Shown: in pieces, positions 18,089 through 28,010 of the stretch
How the letters are laid out: each line of letters begins with the position of its first letter
Position numbering within the stretch: position 1 is the stretch's first letter
Notes under the pieces: generated by a model
Database searches by the model: none
Told to the model about the DNA's origin: nothing
The model's input: the letters and a program-made list of their open reading frames with translations, nothing else
Assembly (NCBI GenBank): GCA_022414725.1
Contig: CM039467.1
Coordinates: forward strand, 14,002,658-14,066,657
DNA from: Microglena sp. YARC
Lineage: Eukaryota > Chlorophyta > Chlorophyceae > Chlamydomonadales > Chlamydomonadaceae
Direction: 5' to 3'
DNA: 64,000 bases
Position numbers and translations under genes: made by a program

Positions 18089-18781
18089 ATGTCACACTAC
18101 GTCGTTGTGCTCTCCCATGAGTTGGACGCTTCCATTGAGCCAACATCATCATGCATGGATGTGAGAGGTATTGCAGAACACCTGACAACAGGCATGGAGA
18201 AAGGCGAGACTCTTGTGCCAGTGTTCATCGGTTGTGGGTGCGCCAAGCACGAAGTTGCAGTTTGCATAGAAATCGCCAAGCTGGGGTTCTCGTTACAACA
18301 TGAAATGTTCATGGACAGGTCCATAACCAGTGCAGCAATCTCACACATCCAAAGCTATGCAGATACACTACACAAAGAGTCCGATGCACTACACAAAGAG
18401 TCCGATGCTCGCCCCATCATTGTGTTCTCATTCGCTGCCCTGCAGGCCGAAATGCAACGCATCATGTCCATCGCACCCACCACAAAGTTCATCATACAAG
18501 GCATATACGCATCACACACCTTTCGCACCAGACAAGCGTTGTATGACTTTCACTTCTTCCTGAGCTATTGCGCACGGCTCGCAGCTGATGGGGCCATGCA
18601 GCAAGAGTACTATAACTTCATGGATGAAACAAGTATGCATGAGGGTCAGGCAGTAGTCACAAATGCCATGCCCTGCCGCCCAGGATCCAACACCTGGGTG
18701 TATTATACGCGATGGTGGGATCATGCATGCAGGGTCATCACAAGTACAGCAGCAGCTCGACTCCTGATGGAAGCGGCTTGA
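18089..18781 (+). CDS. ORFan (230 aa), intact copy
   Basis: It starts MSHYVVVLSHELD, 33 bp after GGGTATAGGA. A possible alpha/beta fold is suggested by a strand (VVVLSH), a charged helix, then LVPVFIGCGCAKHE and RPIIVFSFAAL strands. In the C-terminal half Cys, His and Trp are frequent. A short in-frame tandem duplication (SDALHKESDA) is unique to this copy. The left-arm homologue is frameshifted. No database family is recognised. Confidence 0.6.
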   Translation: MSHYVVVLSHELDASIEPTSSCMDVRGIAEHLTTGMEKGETLVPVFIGCGCAKHEVAVCIEIAKLGFSLQHEMFMDRSITSAAISHIQSYADTLHKESDALHKESDARPIIVFSFAALQAEMQRIMSIAPTTKFIIQGIYASHTFRTRQALYDFHFFLSYCARLAADGAMQQEYYNFMDETSMHEGQAVVTNAMPCRPGSNTWVYYTRWWDHACRVITSTAAARLLMEAA

Positions 18782-19229
18782 ACTGGCCAAGGCTCCAGTC
18801 GATCAACACCCATGTGCCGTTGTCAAGCTGGCAGTGGGTGATGTGGTGAACGCCGCCTGTCATGGGGCATCGGTTCATGATCTTCCGTAGCTGCCAAATG
18901 CAGCCATCCACAAGCTCGTACACATGGCAGGCTGTATACCGTTCACCATGTCCAGCGGCAGCATGTCAGACCGGACTGCTATGAATTGCCATGGTGTGCA
19001 ATGGGATGGACTGCAATAGACTGTGATCTAGAAGTGGGGGGGGTCTGCATTGAGCTTGCTGCGAATCGGGGGCTGAATGAGGGTGTTTTTGTGCTTGCAG
19101 ATGGAAACCATCAGTTTCAATGGAAAAACATTGAGGACCAAAGCAATAATCGAGGATGATGGCCCCCTTCGTGGTGTGACATGTTCGCTCCAAATACCCA
19201 CAAAAAAAAGAAGCAAGAAAGCAGAGCAC
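18738..19229 (-). pseudogene. TGA-interrupted ORF, better-preserved copy
   Basis: A first part of 87 codons (19229-18966; TTKGAIILDYCFGPQ) ends in TGA, and the same frame runs on without ATG to 18738 (GERYTACHVYELVDG ... VLIDWSLGQFKPLPS). The TGA is shared by both arms. The second part has Cys, HH and Asp spaced as in papain- or transglutaminase-like folds, which is only a suggestion. It is either a nonsense mutation older than the arm duplication or two separate small ORFs. Its 3' end overlaps the convergent 230-aa ORF by 44 bp. Confidence 0.35.
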
Positions 19230-19461
19230 AATCGGTGAGCTGAGACTGTCCAGAAAGCCTAAGCAATTGAAAGAGCAACAAACGGCATCTAGGAAGAGGC
19301 AGAGCGTTCAATGGCACTTTTGGGGCATTTCAAGGCCCCCACTTGCCACCGGTACCCATCAGCTCCTTGTGCATGCTAAACAGCTGCGTAGCTAATAAAA
19401 AAAATGCTCAATGCTCTTCCCTACCAACCTAACAGCCTTCCCCCCCGACCGCCCTTCCGCC

Positions 19462-19709
19462 ATCAAAGCCTTGCTGTTGCGTCCACCTCCAGCCTCACAA
19501 TCGCGCTTGTGCAGCACTGCGCAATGCACAAGTGGGAGGGCATTTGGTGCAATGCAAGGTGGAAGGGCAACTCGTATGTGCTTGTGTGCAATGCAGTGTG
19601 TAGCGGGCCGGGCAGTTTGATTTTGCTTGTGTGCCAGCGTGCCTGACCGCAACTCGCAACCCTAACACTACATGCATGCCCACCTGGACCCAGCATGCCC
19701 ACCTGGATA
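19462..19709. other. Flank of the inverted repeat, no supported gene
   Basis: Whether this still belongs to the inverted repeat cannot be seen because the left partner is off the window. CATGCCCACCTGGA occurs twice near 19674-19700. Frames here are short and unconvincing. Confidence 0.4.
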
Positions 19710-20489
19710 TCATGGCTTGGTGTGGGTGTCAATGAACAACGGCTCGCCCAGCTCCGAGCTCAGGTGCTCGAGGCACTGCATGACCTGGCGCACGGGCTCC
19801 AGCATGTCGGACTTGTCAAAATGGATGTTGATCAGCGTTGTGAGCACCTCATGCATCACGGCCTGCGGGGAGCCCTCCGCCACCCTCAAGCGCTCAGGGT
19901 GGGCGATGGGGATGCCCAGCTTGTTCAGTGCCTCGACACCATCAGCCAGGTCTGGGTACTTGGACAGCAGCGGGCCAAGCCGGGCGTTCTGCTTCTTGTG
20001 GTCCTTGATGCGCTGCAGCGTTGTGTGGCGCGCAGCATATGGAGAGCTGATGCCGTCTACACAGTGGCGCGCAAGCTTGTTGCTGAGTTGCGAGCTCATG
20101 GAGCGCAGCACCAATTTGTTGTGGTCAGTGATCAGGCTGGCCAGCTCAGTCCACTCTGGCAGCTTACCTCCTGAGCTGCATACACACACTAGGTGGGCAT
20201 GCAACTGGGGCAACCAACCGATGAGTTCCAGCATCTGCTGTGGCTTCACCGATGGTGCATGCTCATGTGACCCATCAATTACCAGTACCTTGCGGCTACG
20301 TTGACCCAGGTTGAATAGATTTGACAGCCATGCTTCGATATGTGGGGTCGGGTTTGGGATCCGGCCTATCACGGTCGGGTTGTCAGTGAACATGTAAACA
20401 TCTGTGCATTGTTCGGCCAACTGTGCGATCTCTCTCATGAATGACACGACATCATTTGTGACCACCAAGCTGCCATCCGGAATACCCAT
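19710..20489 (-). CDS. Unrecognised 259-aa protein, possibly NTPase-derived
   Basis: It starts MGIPDGSLVVTND. The segment RKVLVIDGSHEHAP looks like a Walker-B-type strand (hydrophobic residues then D), followed by LVCVCSSGGKLPEW, which resembles the next strand and sensor region of a P-loop ATPase. No Walker A is present, so if related it is a C-terminal fragment. The ATG lies about 40 bp from a reverse-oriented satellite array that may have truncated the gene. A Crinkler-type NTPase partner for the nuclease-like remnant at 11.7 kb is a guess only. Confidence 0.45.
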   Translation of the reverse strand: MGIPDGSLVVTNDVVSFMREIAQLAEQCTDVYMFTDNPTVIGRIPNPTPHIEAWLSNLFNLGQRSRKVLVIDGSHEHAPSVKPQQMLELIGWLPQLHAHLVCVCSSGGKLPEWTELASLITDHNKLVLRSMSSQLSNKLARHCVDGISSPYAARHTTLQRIKDHKKQNARLGPLLSKYPDLADGVEALNKLGIPIAHPERLRVAEGSPQAVMHEVLTTLINIHFDKSDMLEPVRQVMQCLEHLSSELGEPLFIDTHTKP

Positions 20490-20524
20490 TGTAAATTATA
20501 TGCTATTGTCATGAATTATTTGAT

Positions 20525-21335
20525 ATCCAAGACTCATATGATTTTAAAAAGACTCAGAGGGTTTGTGTTTTGTATGATTTATGAGGGTCCAGCTTCCGGG
20601 CAGCTTCCGATCTAATCAATCCCGACATCCCAAGACTCATATGATTTTTAAAAAACTCAGAGGGTTTGTGTTTTGTATGATTTATGAGGGTCCAGCTTCC
20701 GGGCAGCTTCCGATCTAATCAACCCCGACATCCCAAGACTCATATGATTTTTAAAAAACTCAGAGGGTTTGTGTTTTGTATGATTTATGATAGGCCAGCT
20801 TCCGGGCAGCTTACGACCTAATCAACTCCAACATCCCAAGACTCATATGATTTTTAAAAAACTCAGAGGGTTTGTGATTTGTATGATTTATGAGGGTCCA
20901 GCTTCCGGGCAGCTTACGACCTAATCAACTCCAACATCCCAAGACTCATATGATTTTTAAAAGACTCAGAGGGTTTGTGTTTTGTATGATTTATGAGGGT
21001 CCAGCTTCCGGGCAGCTTCCGATCTAATCAACCCCGACATCCCAAGACTCATATGATTTTTAAAAAACTCAGAGGGTTTGTGTTTTGTTTGATGTATGAT
21101 AGGCCAGCTTCCGGGCAGCTTCCGACCATCCCAAGACTCATATGATTTTTAAAAAACTCAGAGGGTTTGTGATTTGTATGATTTATGAGGGTCCAGCTTC
21201 CGGGCAGCTTACGACCTAATCAACTCCAACATCCCAAGACTCATATGATTTTAAAAAGACTCAGAGGGTTTGTGTTTTGTATGATTTATGAGGGTCCAGC
21301 TTCCGGGCAGCTTCCGATCTAATCAACCCCGACAT
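20525..21335 (-). repeat. 104-bp satellite array, about eight copies, reverse orientation
   Basis: Same family as 9575-11700 on the opposite strand. One monomer near 21110-21135 lacks the CTAATCAACTCCAA portion. The array ends at the AATCAACCCCGACATGC junction. Confidence 0.93.
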
Positions 21336-21344
21336 GCAATCCTT

Positions 21345-21900
21345 GGTTGCTCTGTGTTGTTGGGATATGAGGTGCATGGAACGATCCTTGGGCGCGCCAG
21401 ATATTTGCATTTAAGTTGGATCATTGAAGTAGTTGGATGTGCCATGCTATCCAGATAGTTACATGTAAGTTGGATCATTGAAGCACATCCAGGGATGTTA
21501 ATGGTTGTGTTGGGTCTTTGCATCGAAGAGGTAAACGAAGCAAAGCGAAGCAGTAAAATACCGATACGGAGGCTAGTGTATGGATAGATCCTTGGGCGCG
21601 CAATGCTATCCAGATATTTACATGTAAGTTGGATCATTGAAGCCCATCCAGGGATGTTGATGGTTGTGTTGCGTCTTTGCATAGAAGAGGTAAACGAAGA
21701 GGCTAGTGCATGGAACGATCCTTGGGAATGTTCTGGGTCTTTGCATCGAAGCAAAGCGAAGCAGTAAAAGAATCGATGCGAAAAAAGAAGTGAAGCCACT
21801 AGATGGATCTTGGATTTCTGGAAATGCGTTCAATTACGCGCAGAGGCTAGCGTTCACGGAAGCGGAAGAAGCTTCCTTATGTTGGAGATAGTTACAAATG
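21345..21900. repeat. Decayed interspersed repeat cluster
   Basis: Segments such as AAGTTGGATCATTGAAG with CCAGGGATGTT, and GAAGCAAAGCGAAGCAGTAAA, occur two or three times (about 21410-21560, 21600-21700, 21740-21770). CGATCCTTGGGCGCGC recurs near 21380 and 21590. No gene. Confidence 0.65.
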
Positions 21901-21961
21901 TTGAAACGCGATTTTTAAGCGGGGAGGAACGATCGTTGGGCCTTAATTGCATGGATCGATC

Positions 21962-22188
21962 GTTGGGTGCGCTTAGGTGCGCGAAGAGAAAAAGAATGAA
22001 AGCGATAAAAGAAGCAGTACACCAGTAGTAGCTAGCTGTATCTTGGATTTCCGCGGCTAGATCTTGGATGCAATCCGCGGAATGCGATAAGACAACTCGT
22101 AGCTACCTATGGTGTAGCTAAGATAAAAAAGAGTGATTCTGGGACAGAACTTGTGGAACGCGAAGCAAACGCAAATTTAACGCGGCTA
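21962..22188 (+). repeat. 220-bp dispersed repeat, copy 3 of 3
   Basis: Near-identical to 17845-18055. It ends exactly where the 286-bp palindrome begins (GCGGCTA then GGGAAGGG), suggesting the two are related in origin or that the palindrome inserted at its edge. Confidence 0.85.
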
Positions 22189-22474
22189 GGGAAGGGATGC
22201 CCTTGGTTTGTTTCAGAATTACGGGGTTTACGCCAGGTAGGATTCGTCCACCAAGTAGCTGAAGTCTCGTAACTAGCGATCAATCTACCAAGATAGCTCT
22301 CCGACGACTATCCGACTAGTGCATTAATCCGCGGATTAATGCACTAGTCGGATAGTCGTCGGAGAGCTATCTTGGTAGATTAATCGCTAGTTACGAGACT
22401 TCAGCTACTTGGTGGACGAATCCTACCTGGCGTAAACCCCGTAATTCTGAAACAAACCAAGGGCATCCCTTCCC
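22189..22474. repeat. 286-bp spacerless palindrome
   Basis: Arms of 143 bp meet at CCGCGG (22329-22334; centre 22331.5). Outer ends are GGGAAGGGATGCCC and its complement. The only mismatch is in GATCAATC (left) against the complement of GATTAATC (right). No spacer is present. It could extrude as a long hairpin. It encodes nothing. Confidence 0.97.
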
Positions 22475-23855
22475 AATCGCCAGGAAAAATGTAAACGTGG
22501 ACAATTAGATTTCTGTTTCTTTGCGGGCCGAGTAAATACATGATGGGAAGTACGAACACTACTACCGTACCCCCACCACACGCCTGAGTACCGGTACACC
22601 ATGTTGTCACAAGGCTGTATTGTGCCATTGAGAACAGGTCATGAAGCTAAAACAAGTAAAACTTGCTATTTAACATGTTATTTAAAACTTGCTAAATTAG
22701 AAACAGTCAATTGCATAATTAGATTGTATATTTGTGTTAAAATTACGACCGTAGAATGTGGAACGTCCAACTATAATTATCAGGGGGAAACGTCAAAATA
22801 CAATTTAAAACCCTCAAAATGACCGTCAAAAATATTTCGAACTGTTTTTTTTAAATAAAACTTATTTAGGTAGGAATTCGAACCCAGCACTTTCTTCGGT
22901 CCAGCGAAATGTTCAACCATTGAATTACTCATCGAAACGGGAGAAGGATCATAATTTAGCACTCTAGTAACGGAGCGTCCATCCGCCATATGAGTACAAT
23001 ATATACCTGGTTCGCTCTATTTTTTTGTTCAGCTTTTTCATTTTCTTTTTCTTTCACTTTGGGGAGGATATCTCCTGAACGAGGTTCTGAGTTTTTGTTT
23101 TGCCTAAACCATCACTGTCATAAAACTGTCCAGCTGCTGTCCGGTCATGGCATTGATTTTTGCTGAGCATGAAACAATTTCTCCTTCCTTCTTGAACTTG
23201 AGCTTGAACTTGAACTTGGTACATAGCTTCAGCCAGCAATTTGGCTGCTCGCCGTCTTCGGCAGTAAAAAAAAGTATTACCAGAAAATGTAAACTTCCTT
23301 TCCTTCCATCTGGTTGAATACAACTGTCCAGCTGCTCCAGCGCTATACGGTCTCAGCACTAATTATTGCCGATTATGCAGGAGGAAAAAAAAACTGCAAA
23401 CGTCGAGCCTAAAAAACCTGAGGGGGGCCGACCCCCCTCTCCCCCCAACTTTAAATATAAATACTTTTTTTTATAACTTAGACTGGAGTATGTAACAGTA
23501 TCCTTCCTTTGGACAAGGTTCTGAGGGGTATTTTGCCGAAACCCTCAAAGTTATAAAACTGTCCAGTTCCTCCGGTTTCGGCATTTTTGATAGTAGGGTG
23601 CCCTGGTGGGTCCCCTGGTGTCCTGGTCCCCTGGAGATCGGCCCTGGGGCTCGCGTGTCGCTTCAAAAACGCAACTGCCTTGAAAATCTGCAAGCGCGCG
23701 ACTGATTTTCTTTCTTGCGTCTCTTCTGCGTTTACTTGCAAGCGGATTAGCAAGTTGGCAGAGTCAGAAAGTCAGAAAGTCAGAAGCAGTTGGGAAAGTC
23801 AGGAAGCGAGAAGTTGAGACGGAGTATCGACTGATATGACCGGTCACGCCCAATC
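22475..23855. other. No gene supported
   Basis: A/T-rich sequence with short frames only. A tRNA-like stretch on the minus strand (about 22873-22960) has a GGTTCGAATTCC B-box-like element but poor stems. Two places share a TTCTGAG...TTTTGCC-AAACC motif followed by AAAACTGTCCAG (near 23080-23130 and 23518-23566), suggesting old repeat copies. Confidence 0.4.
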
Positions 23856-23952
23856 ATGGCGACAGCTGGTACAAGGTGGTACAAGGAGTGGCAGCCACAG
23901 CAGGAGCATCAAATGGCACAAGTCTACACGGTTGTTCACAATCACCAAAATA
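23856..23952 (+). CDS. Speculative 5' exon
   Basis: The ATG in AATCATGGCG opens a frame MATAGTRWYKEW ... NHQNK, followed by GTAAAA as a weak donor. It is recorded because it is the only plausible start-like exon between the palindrome and the coiled-coil gene. No downstream exon could be linked. Confidence 0.15.
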
Positions 23953-24359
23953 AATGTAAAATCGCGAAAATCGGGAAATTCGAGTTGTCGATCCATTGGC
24001 CTGCGCCTTCGGGCCGACCAATATCTGGATCCTACCCAATGTCCAAATACGAACATGGTGGGGCCAGGTGCGCCCATGGAGAAGGCTGGCATGGTGAGGG
24101 GCCAGGGCAGTGTTTCAACACGCAGGTCCTAGATCATGCTCGTTGATGCTTGTTGATGGCAAGAAGACGGAAGGGGCTAGGCAGAGCTTACCTTGACCGG
24201 CCTAAGGCCACTCAGTGACTGACTGAGCTGTCGAGACATCTGTAGTTCTTCCCTCACATGGTTCTTCTTCTTCTTCGCGCACTATCGCGCACTACAAAAT
24301 CCTCCGCGCACTTCAAAACTGTGAAACGAAGTAAACGCATGCAGGGTTGTTCAGGACGA

Positions 24360-24575
24360 CCCGGGGGACGACCCCCAGCTCTGCGTCCTGACACGCAACC
24401 AATTTTATAGCCTGCGTCTTGTGTCGCAACCAATTTCATAGCCGGCGTCTTGAGACGCAACCGAACCAGCACAGCCTGCATCCTGAGACGCAACCGACCC
24501 GCAACCGACCCATAGTCTGCGTCATGTGACGCAACCAATCCACTGAAGCTGCGTCTGCGACGCAACTGACCCTCC
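24360..24575. repeat. Cluster of GCGTC...GACGC mini-hairpins
   Basis: About seven degenerate copies of a 25-40-bp unit, each with a short inverted repeat (for example GCGTCTTGAGACGCAACC, GCGTCATGTGACGCAACC, GCGTCTGCGACGCAAC). The stem bases co-vary little but the palindromic core is kept while the loop changes. Confidence 0.75.
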
Positions 24576-25080
24576 CCTCTTAGCGATGCAGGACGCATCG
24601 TCCTGAACAAACCCTGGTGCATGTACTGCCCCCGCGTACCTCGCCTCGTTAGCGCTTTAACCGATGCAAAAATATCCAAGAGCTTTCACAGCGGTGACGC
24701 TGATTGGTTCGATACATTGCCGATAATTCCTATTCATGAAATGTAAGGCCGCTGTCGATTTTTGAATGATTCGAATTGCAGATTCCCGTGCTGCGAAGTG
24801 CCCTCCAATCAAACCCCTTTCCACCAGTTGCCGGTGACAATCGAGGCACATAGCCACAAGGAATACGTACCAAACCTGCGAATTGTCGTTTTCCAACTTA
24901 TCAAGCCTTCATGGTATAGCTGTGTCGTATCATATCAGTAGCTCTCGTGCCCGCCCTGCCCTATTTAGTAAGCCGCGCCTTCTGGCGTCCCATGCCTTTA
25001 TTGCTACCTGGCATCGCCTCAACCCCGTGTCGGACCCTGCTCTGCCCTGCAGTTGCGCATTCAAGCCGATGGCTAATCAG
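24576..25080. other. No gene supported
   Basis: Ordinary-looking sequence without a long frame, satellite or splice-consistent exon. Confidence 0.4.
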
Positions 25081-25179
25081 TGATGTATCTTTGGCCGTTC
25101 GGCGGTAAAACTAAGAGCGCATCCAATCCAGACCAGCAGCGAGCGCCACTCCAGGTGAACCATACGGGTGCTGCTGTGT

Positions 25180-25660
25180 GGGAGTGCCTCTTGAGTGTGT
25201 CCTCTAGTCAAGGGGGTCTCATGTGGGCCATACCCATGATCAAGGAGGGTGACCTGTGGACACTGGCTGTAGTCAAATACAAAATACTGGACGGAAGTTG
25301 GCTTGTGCTCACCCCCAATGAGTGTGCTCCCCATAGTACACCTTCAAGCATGCGTGCTATGGTTAAGGGGGGTCCCATGTGGGCCACACCCATTATCAAG
25401 AAGGGTGACCTGTGCACAGTCTCCGTGGTCAAATACAACATGCTGGACCGAAGTTGGTTTGGACCTGAGAAATGAGTGTGCTCCTTGTGGGGACACTGCA
25501 GTGGTCTAATCAGGAAATAAATGACCATAGTTGGCTTGGACAGGCACCCGAATAAGTTTGCTCCCCAGGGCACATCCGCAAACCCTCATGTACCATGGGG
25601 AGCAAACTTATTTGGGTGTGAGCCCAAGCCAACTGTGGTCCCTGATATCCTGATGAAAAT
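25180..25660 (+). repeat. Decayed tandem repeat, about 150-bp unit
   Basis: Blocks with GGTCYCATGTGGGCC, ATCAAGRAGGGTGACCTGTG and GTCAAATACAA occur at about 25215-25290 and 25370-25445. Further partial copies carry TTTGCTCCCCAGGG and CCATGGGGAGCAAACTTATT. Frames through it look protein-like only because of the repeat. Confidence 0.6.
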
Positions 25661-25950
25661 TCAGTACCCAGGTGCGAGGGGGGGGGCAAAACTTTGTCCG
25701 CGTGCCCACAAACTGATTGTATTGTCTGATTTGCTTTTTCTTGCTCCACATATGGCGCATGGTTATGGGAGCAGAACCAGTAGATGGGCCTTTTCAAGCT
25801 ATACAAAATGCACCCTACTTTGACCCCCTAATTATTATTGTGGGGGGAGATAATGGCCTCCAAGTGGGTTCTGGAGCCAGGGGTGGGTGGGTAGGTGGTA
25901 AACTCAGCCCTCTGTAGGAAAAAAGGGCATGGGGTTTGAGGATTTTATTT

Positions 25951-25952
<2 letters not shown>

Positions 25953-25982
<30 letters not shown>
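25953..25982 (+). repeat. 30-nt cytosine run
   Basis: Uninterrupted C homopolymer directly ahead of the CCCA-rich minisatellite. The length may be inexact in assembly. Confidence 0.9.
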
Positions 25983-25984
<2 letters not shown>

Positions 25985-26019
25985 GCCCAGGTGCGCACAT
26001 TGGTCCATACCAACTACAT

Positions 26020-26860
26020 CCACCCACCAACATGCCCACCACCCACCCACCCACTCACCAACATGCCCAATACCTCCCCACCCACCCACTCACCAACATG
26101 CCCAACACCTACCTACCCACCCACTCACCAACAAGCCCAACACCTACCTACCCACCCATCCACCCACCCACCAACATGCCCAACACCTACCTACCCACCC
26201 ACTCACCAACAAGCCCAACACCTACCTACCCACCCATCCACCCACCCACCAACATGCCCAACACCTACCTACCCACCCACTCACCAACAAGCCCAACACC
26301 TACCTACCCACCCATCCACCCACCCACCAACATGCCCAACACCTACCTACCCACCCACCCACTCACCAACATGCCCAACACCTACCTACCCACTCACCCA
26401 CTCACCCACCACGCACGCACCCGCCAACATGCCCAACACCTACCTACCCACCCATCCACCCACCAACATGCCCAACACCTACCTACCCACCCACCCACTC
26501 ACCCACTCACCCACCCACGCACGCACCCGCCAACATGCCCAACACCTACCTACCCACCCACTCACCAGGATGCCCAACACCTACCTACCCACCCACCCAC
26601 CCACCAACATGCCCAACACCTACCTACCCACCCACCCACTCACCCACCCACGCACGCACCCGCCAACATGCCTAACTCCCACCCACCACCCACCCACCCA
26701 CCCACCCACCCACCACCAACATGCCCAACACCCACCCACCACTCACCCACCCACGCACGCACCCACCAACATGCCCAACACCCACCCACCCATGTACCCA
26801 CCCACCCCACCCACCCATCCACCCACCCACATGCCCACCCTCCCAAAACAATCCCCTTCA
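26020..26860 (+). repeat. CCCACC-rich minisatellite
   Basis: Nested repeats of CACCAACATGCCCAACACC, ACCTACCTACCC and CCCACTCACC in higher-order blocks of about 60-70 bp (for example three near-identical blocks at 26100-26350). Long Pro/Thr/His frames in all three + frames are artefacts. Confidence 0.93.
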
Positions 26861-26968
26861 CTGTCAATAGCTAACCATACCCTTCCTGCATCACATTAAA
26901 TACTTATGCTACTATAAACCGATTACGTGTTAGCCTTACACTGACATGGTGCTCCTGCCAACCTCCAG

Positions 26969-27081
26969 ACAAGACAAGTGCCAGCAGCTGCACCTGACGA
27001 GGTGCAAGAGAGCCAAGTGCCAGCCAACGCTGACAATATGAAGAAAGGAAACCAGGGGGGCAAGGGGGGGCGCAAGAAAAG
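26969..27081 (+). CDS. Candidate upstream exon of the coiled-coil gene
   Basis: The acceptor CCTCCAG ends at 26968. The frame reads TRQVPAAAPDEVQESQVPA and ends with a basic GGKGGRKK segment. The donor is AAAAG-GTCTGT (27082), of the GTNTGT type also used at 45479 and 58135. It ends in phase 2, and the next exon (43672) starts with the one base needed, giving ...RKKS-AASKVQ. If right, the 15-kb repeat region lies in a 16.6-kb intron. Phase agreement has a one-in-three chance of being accidental. Confidence 0.35.
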
Positions 27082-27109
27082 GTCTGTGTGTCAGTGTGAA
27101 GTGCTGATG

Positions 27110-28010
27110 GCTTTCTGATAGGTTAATGGGTTGATGATGGTTTGCTGATTGGTTAATGATGGATTGGTGATATGTTGATGGATCATGGGGTCTCTGGTTG
27201 CTAGGTGAGTGGTTCATACAGTTTATGGTTTACTGGGTCTGTTTTTGACAAGGGTGGCAGTGTACAGCGTTGATGGGTTAATGATGGGTTCATGATGGAT
27301 TGATGGCTTGATGGATCATGGGGTCTTTGGTTGCTGGGTGAGTTGTTGATAAGATTGATGGTAGACTAGGTTGCTGGGTGAGTGGTTTATATGGTTGATG
27401 GTTTACTGGGCCTGTTTTTGATAAGGGTGATGGAGTACAGCGTTGATGGGTTGATGGGTTGATGATGGCTTGATGATGGCCTGATGGCTAGATGGATCAT
27501 GGGGTCTCTGGTTGCTGGGTGAGTCGTTGATAATGTTGAAGGTAGATTAGGTTGCCCGGTGAGTGGTTTATAAGCTTGATGGTTTACTGGGTAGTTTATT
27601 GGGAAGGGTTGTGGTGTACAGTGTTGATGGGTTGATGATGGGTTGATGGAGCATGGGGTCTGTGGTTGCTGGGTGAGTGGTTTATATGGTTGATGGTAGA
27701 CTCGGTTGCTGGGTGAGTGGTTTATATGGTTGATGGTAGACTCGGTTGCTGGGTGAGTGGTTTATATGTTTGATGGTAGACTCGGTTGCTGGGTGAGTGG
27801 TTCATATGGTGGATGGTTTACTGGGCCTGTTTTTGATAAGGGTGGTGGTGTACAGCGTTGATGGGTTGATGATGGGTTGATGGATCATGGGGTCTCCGGT
27901 TGCTGGGTGAGTCGTTGATAATGTTGAAGGTAGACTAGGTTGCTGGGTGAGTGGTTTATAAGCTTGATGGTTAACTGGGTCGTTTATTGAGAAGGATGGT
28001 GGTGTACAGT
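27110..28010 (+). repeat. Complex minisatellite of 130-235-bp units, progenitor of the giant array
   Basis: Five copies are marked by GATGGATCATGGGGTCT-type motifs (about 27178, 27310, 27491, 27647, 27882), with GTTGCTGGGTGAGTGGTT, GGTTTACTGGG and GTGTACAGYGTTGATGGG in order. Each copy has only a few GATGGGTTGAT units after the GTGTACAG motif. A sixth copy is at 42147-42300, beyond the giant array. Confidence 0.9.

Larger units (their letters stand above)
15176..19461 (-). repeat. Right arm of the giant inverted repeat (empty of the YR element)
   Basis: This is the reverse complement of 1-8493 without the YR element. It differs in having six rather than ten copies of a 24-bp GC-rich repeat, a short in-frame duplication in the 18089 ORF, and several single-base differences that leave reading frames open where the left arm is broken. 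It continues to 19461, which pairs with base 1. Any further match cannot be seen. Confidence 0.93.

Noticed and set aside
22873..22960. tRNA-like sequence on the minus strand
   Set aside because: A- and B-box-like motifs (GGTTCGAATTCC) exist, but acceptor and T stems do not pair and the anticodon loop is six bases or unpaired; at best a decayed tRNA-derived SINE.
25080..25475. 131-aa ORF starting MMYLWPFGG
   Set aside because: Contains two copies of the decayed 150-bp tandem repeat; the protein-like look comes from the repeat.
25929..26899. Three overlapping + frames of 248-312 aa rich in Pro/Thr/His
   Set aside because: All three phases of one CCCACC minisatellite are open; typical repeat artefact, including a poly-Pro run from the C homopolymer.
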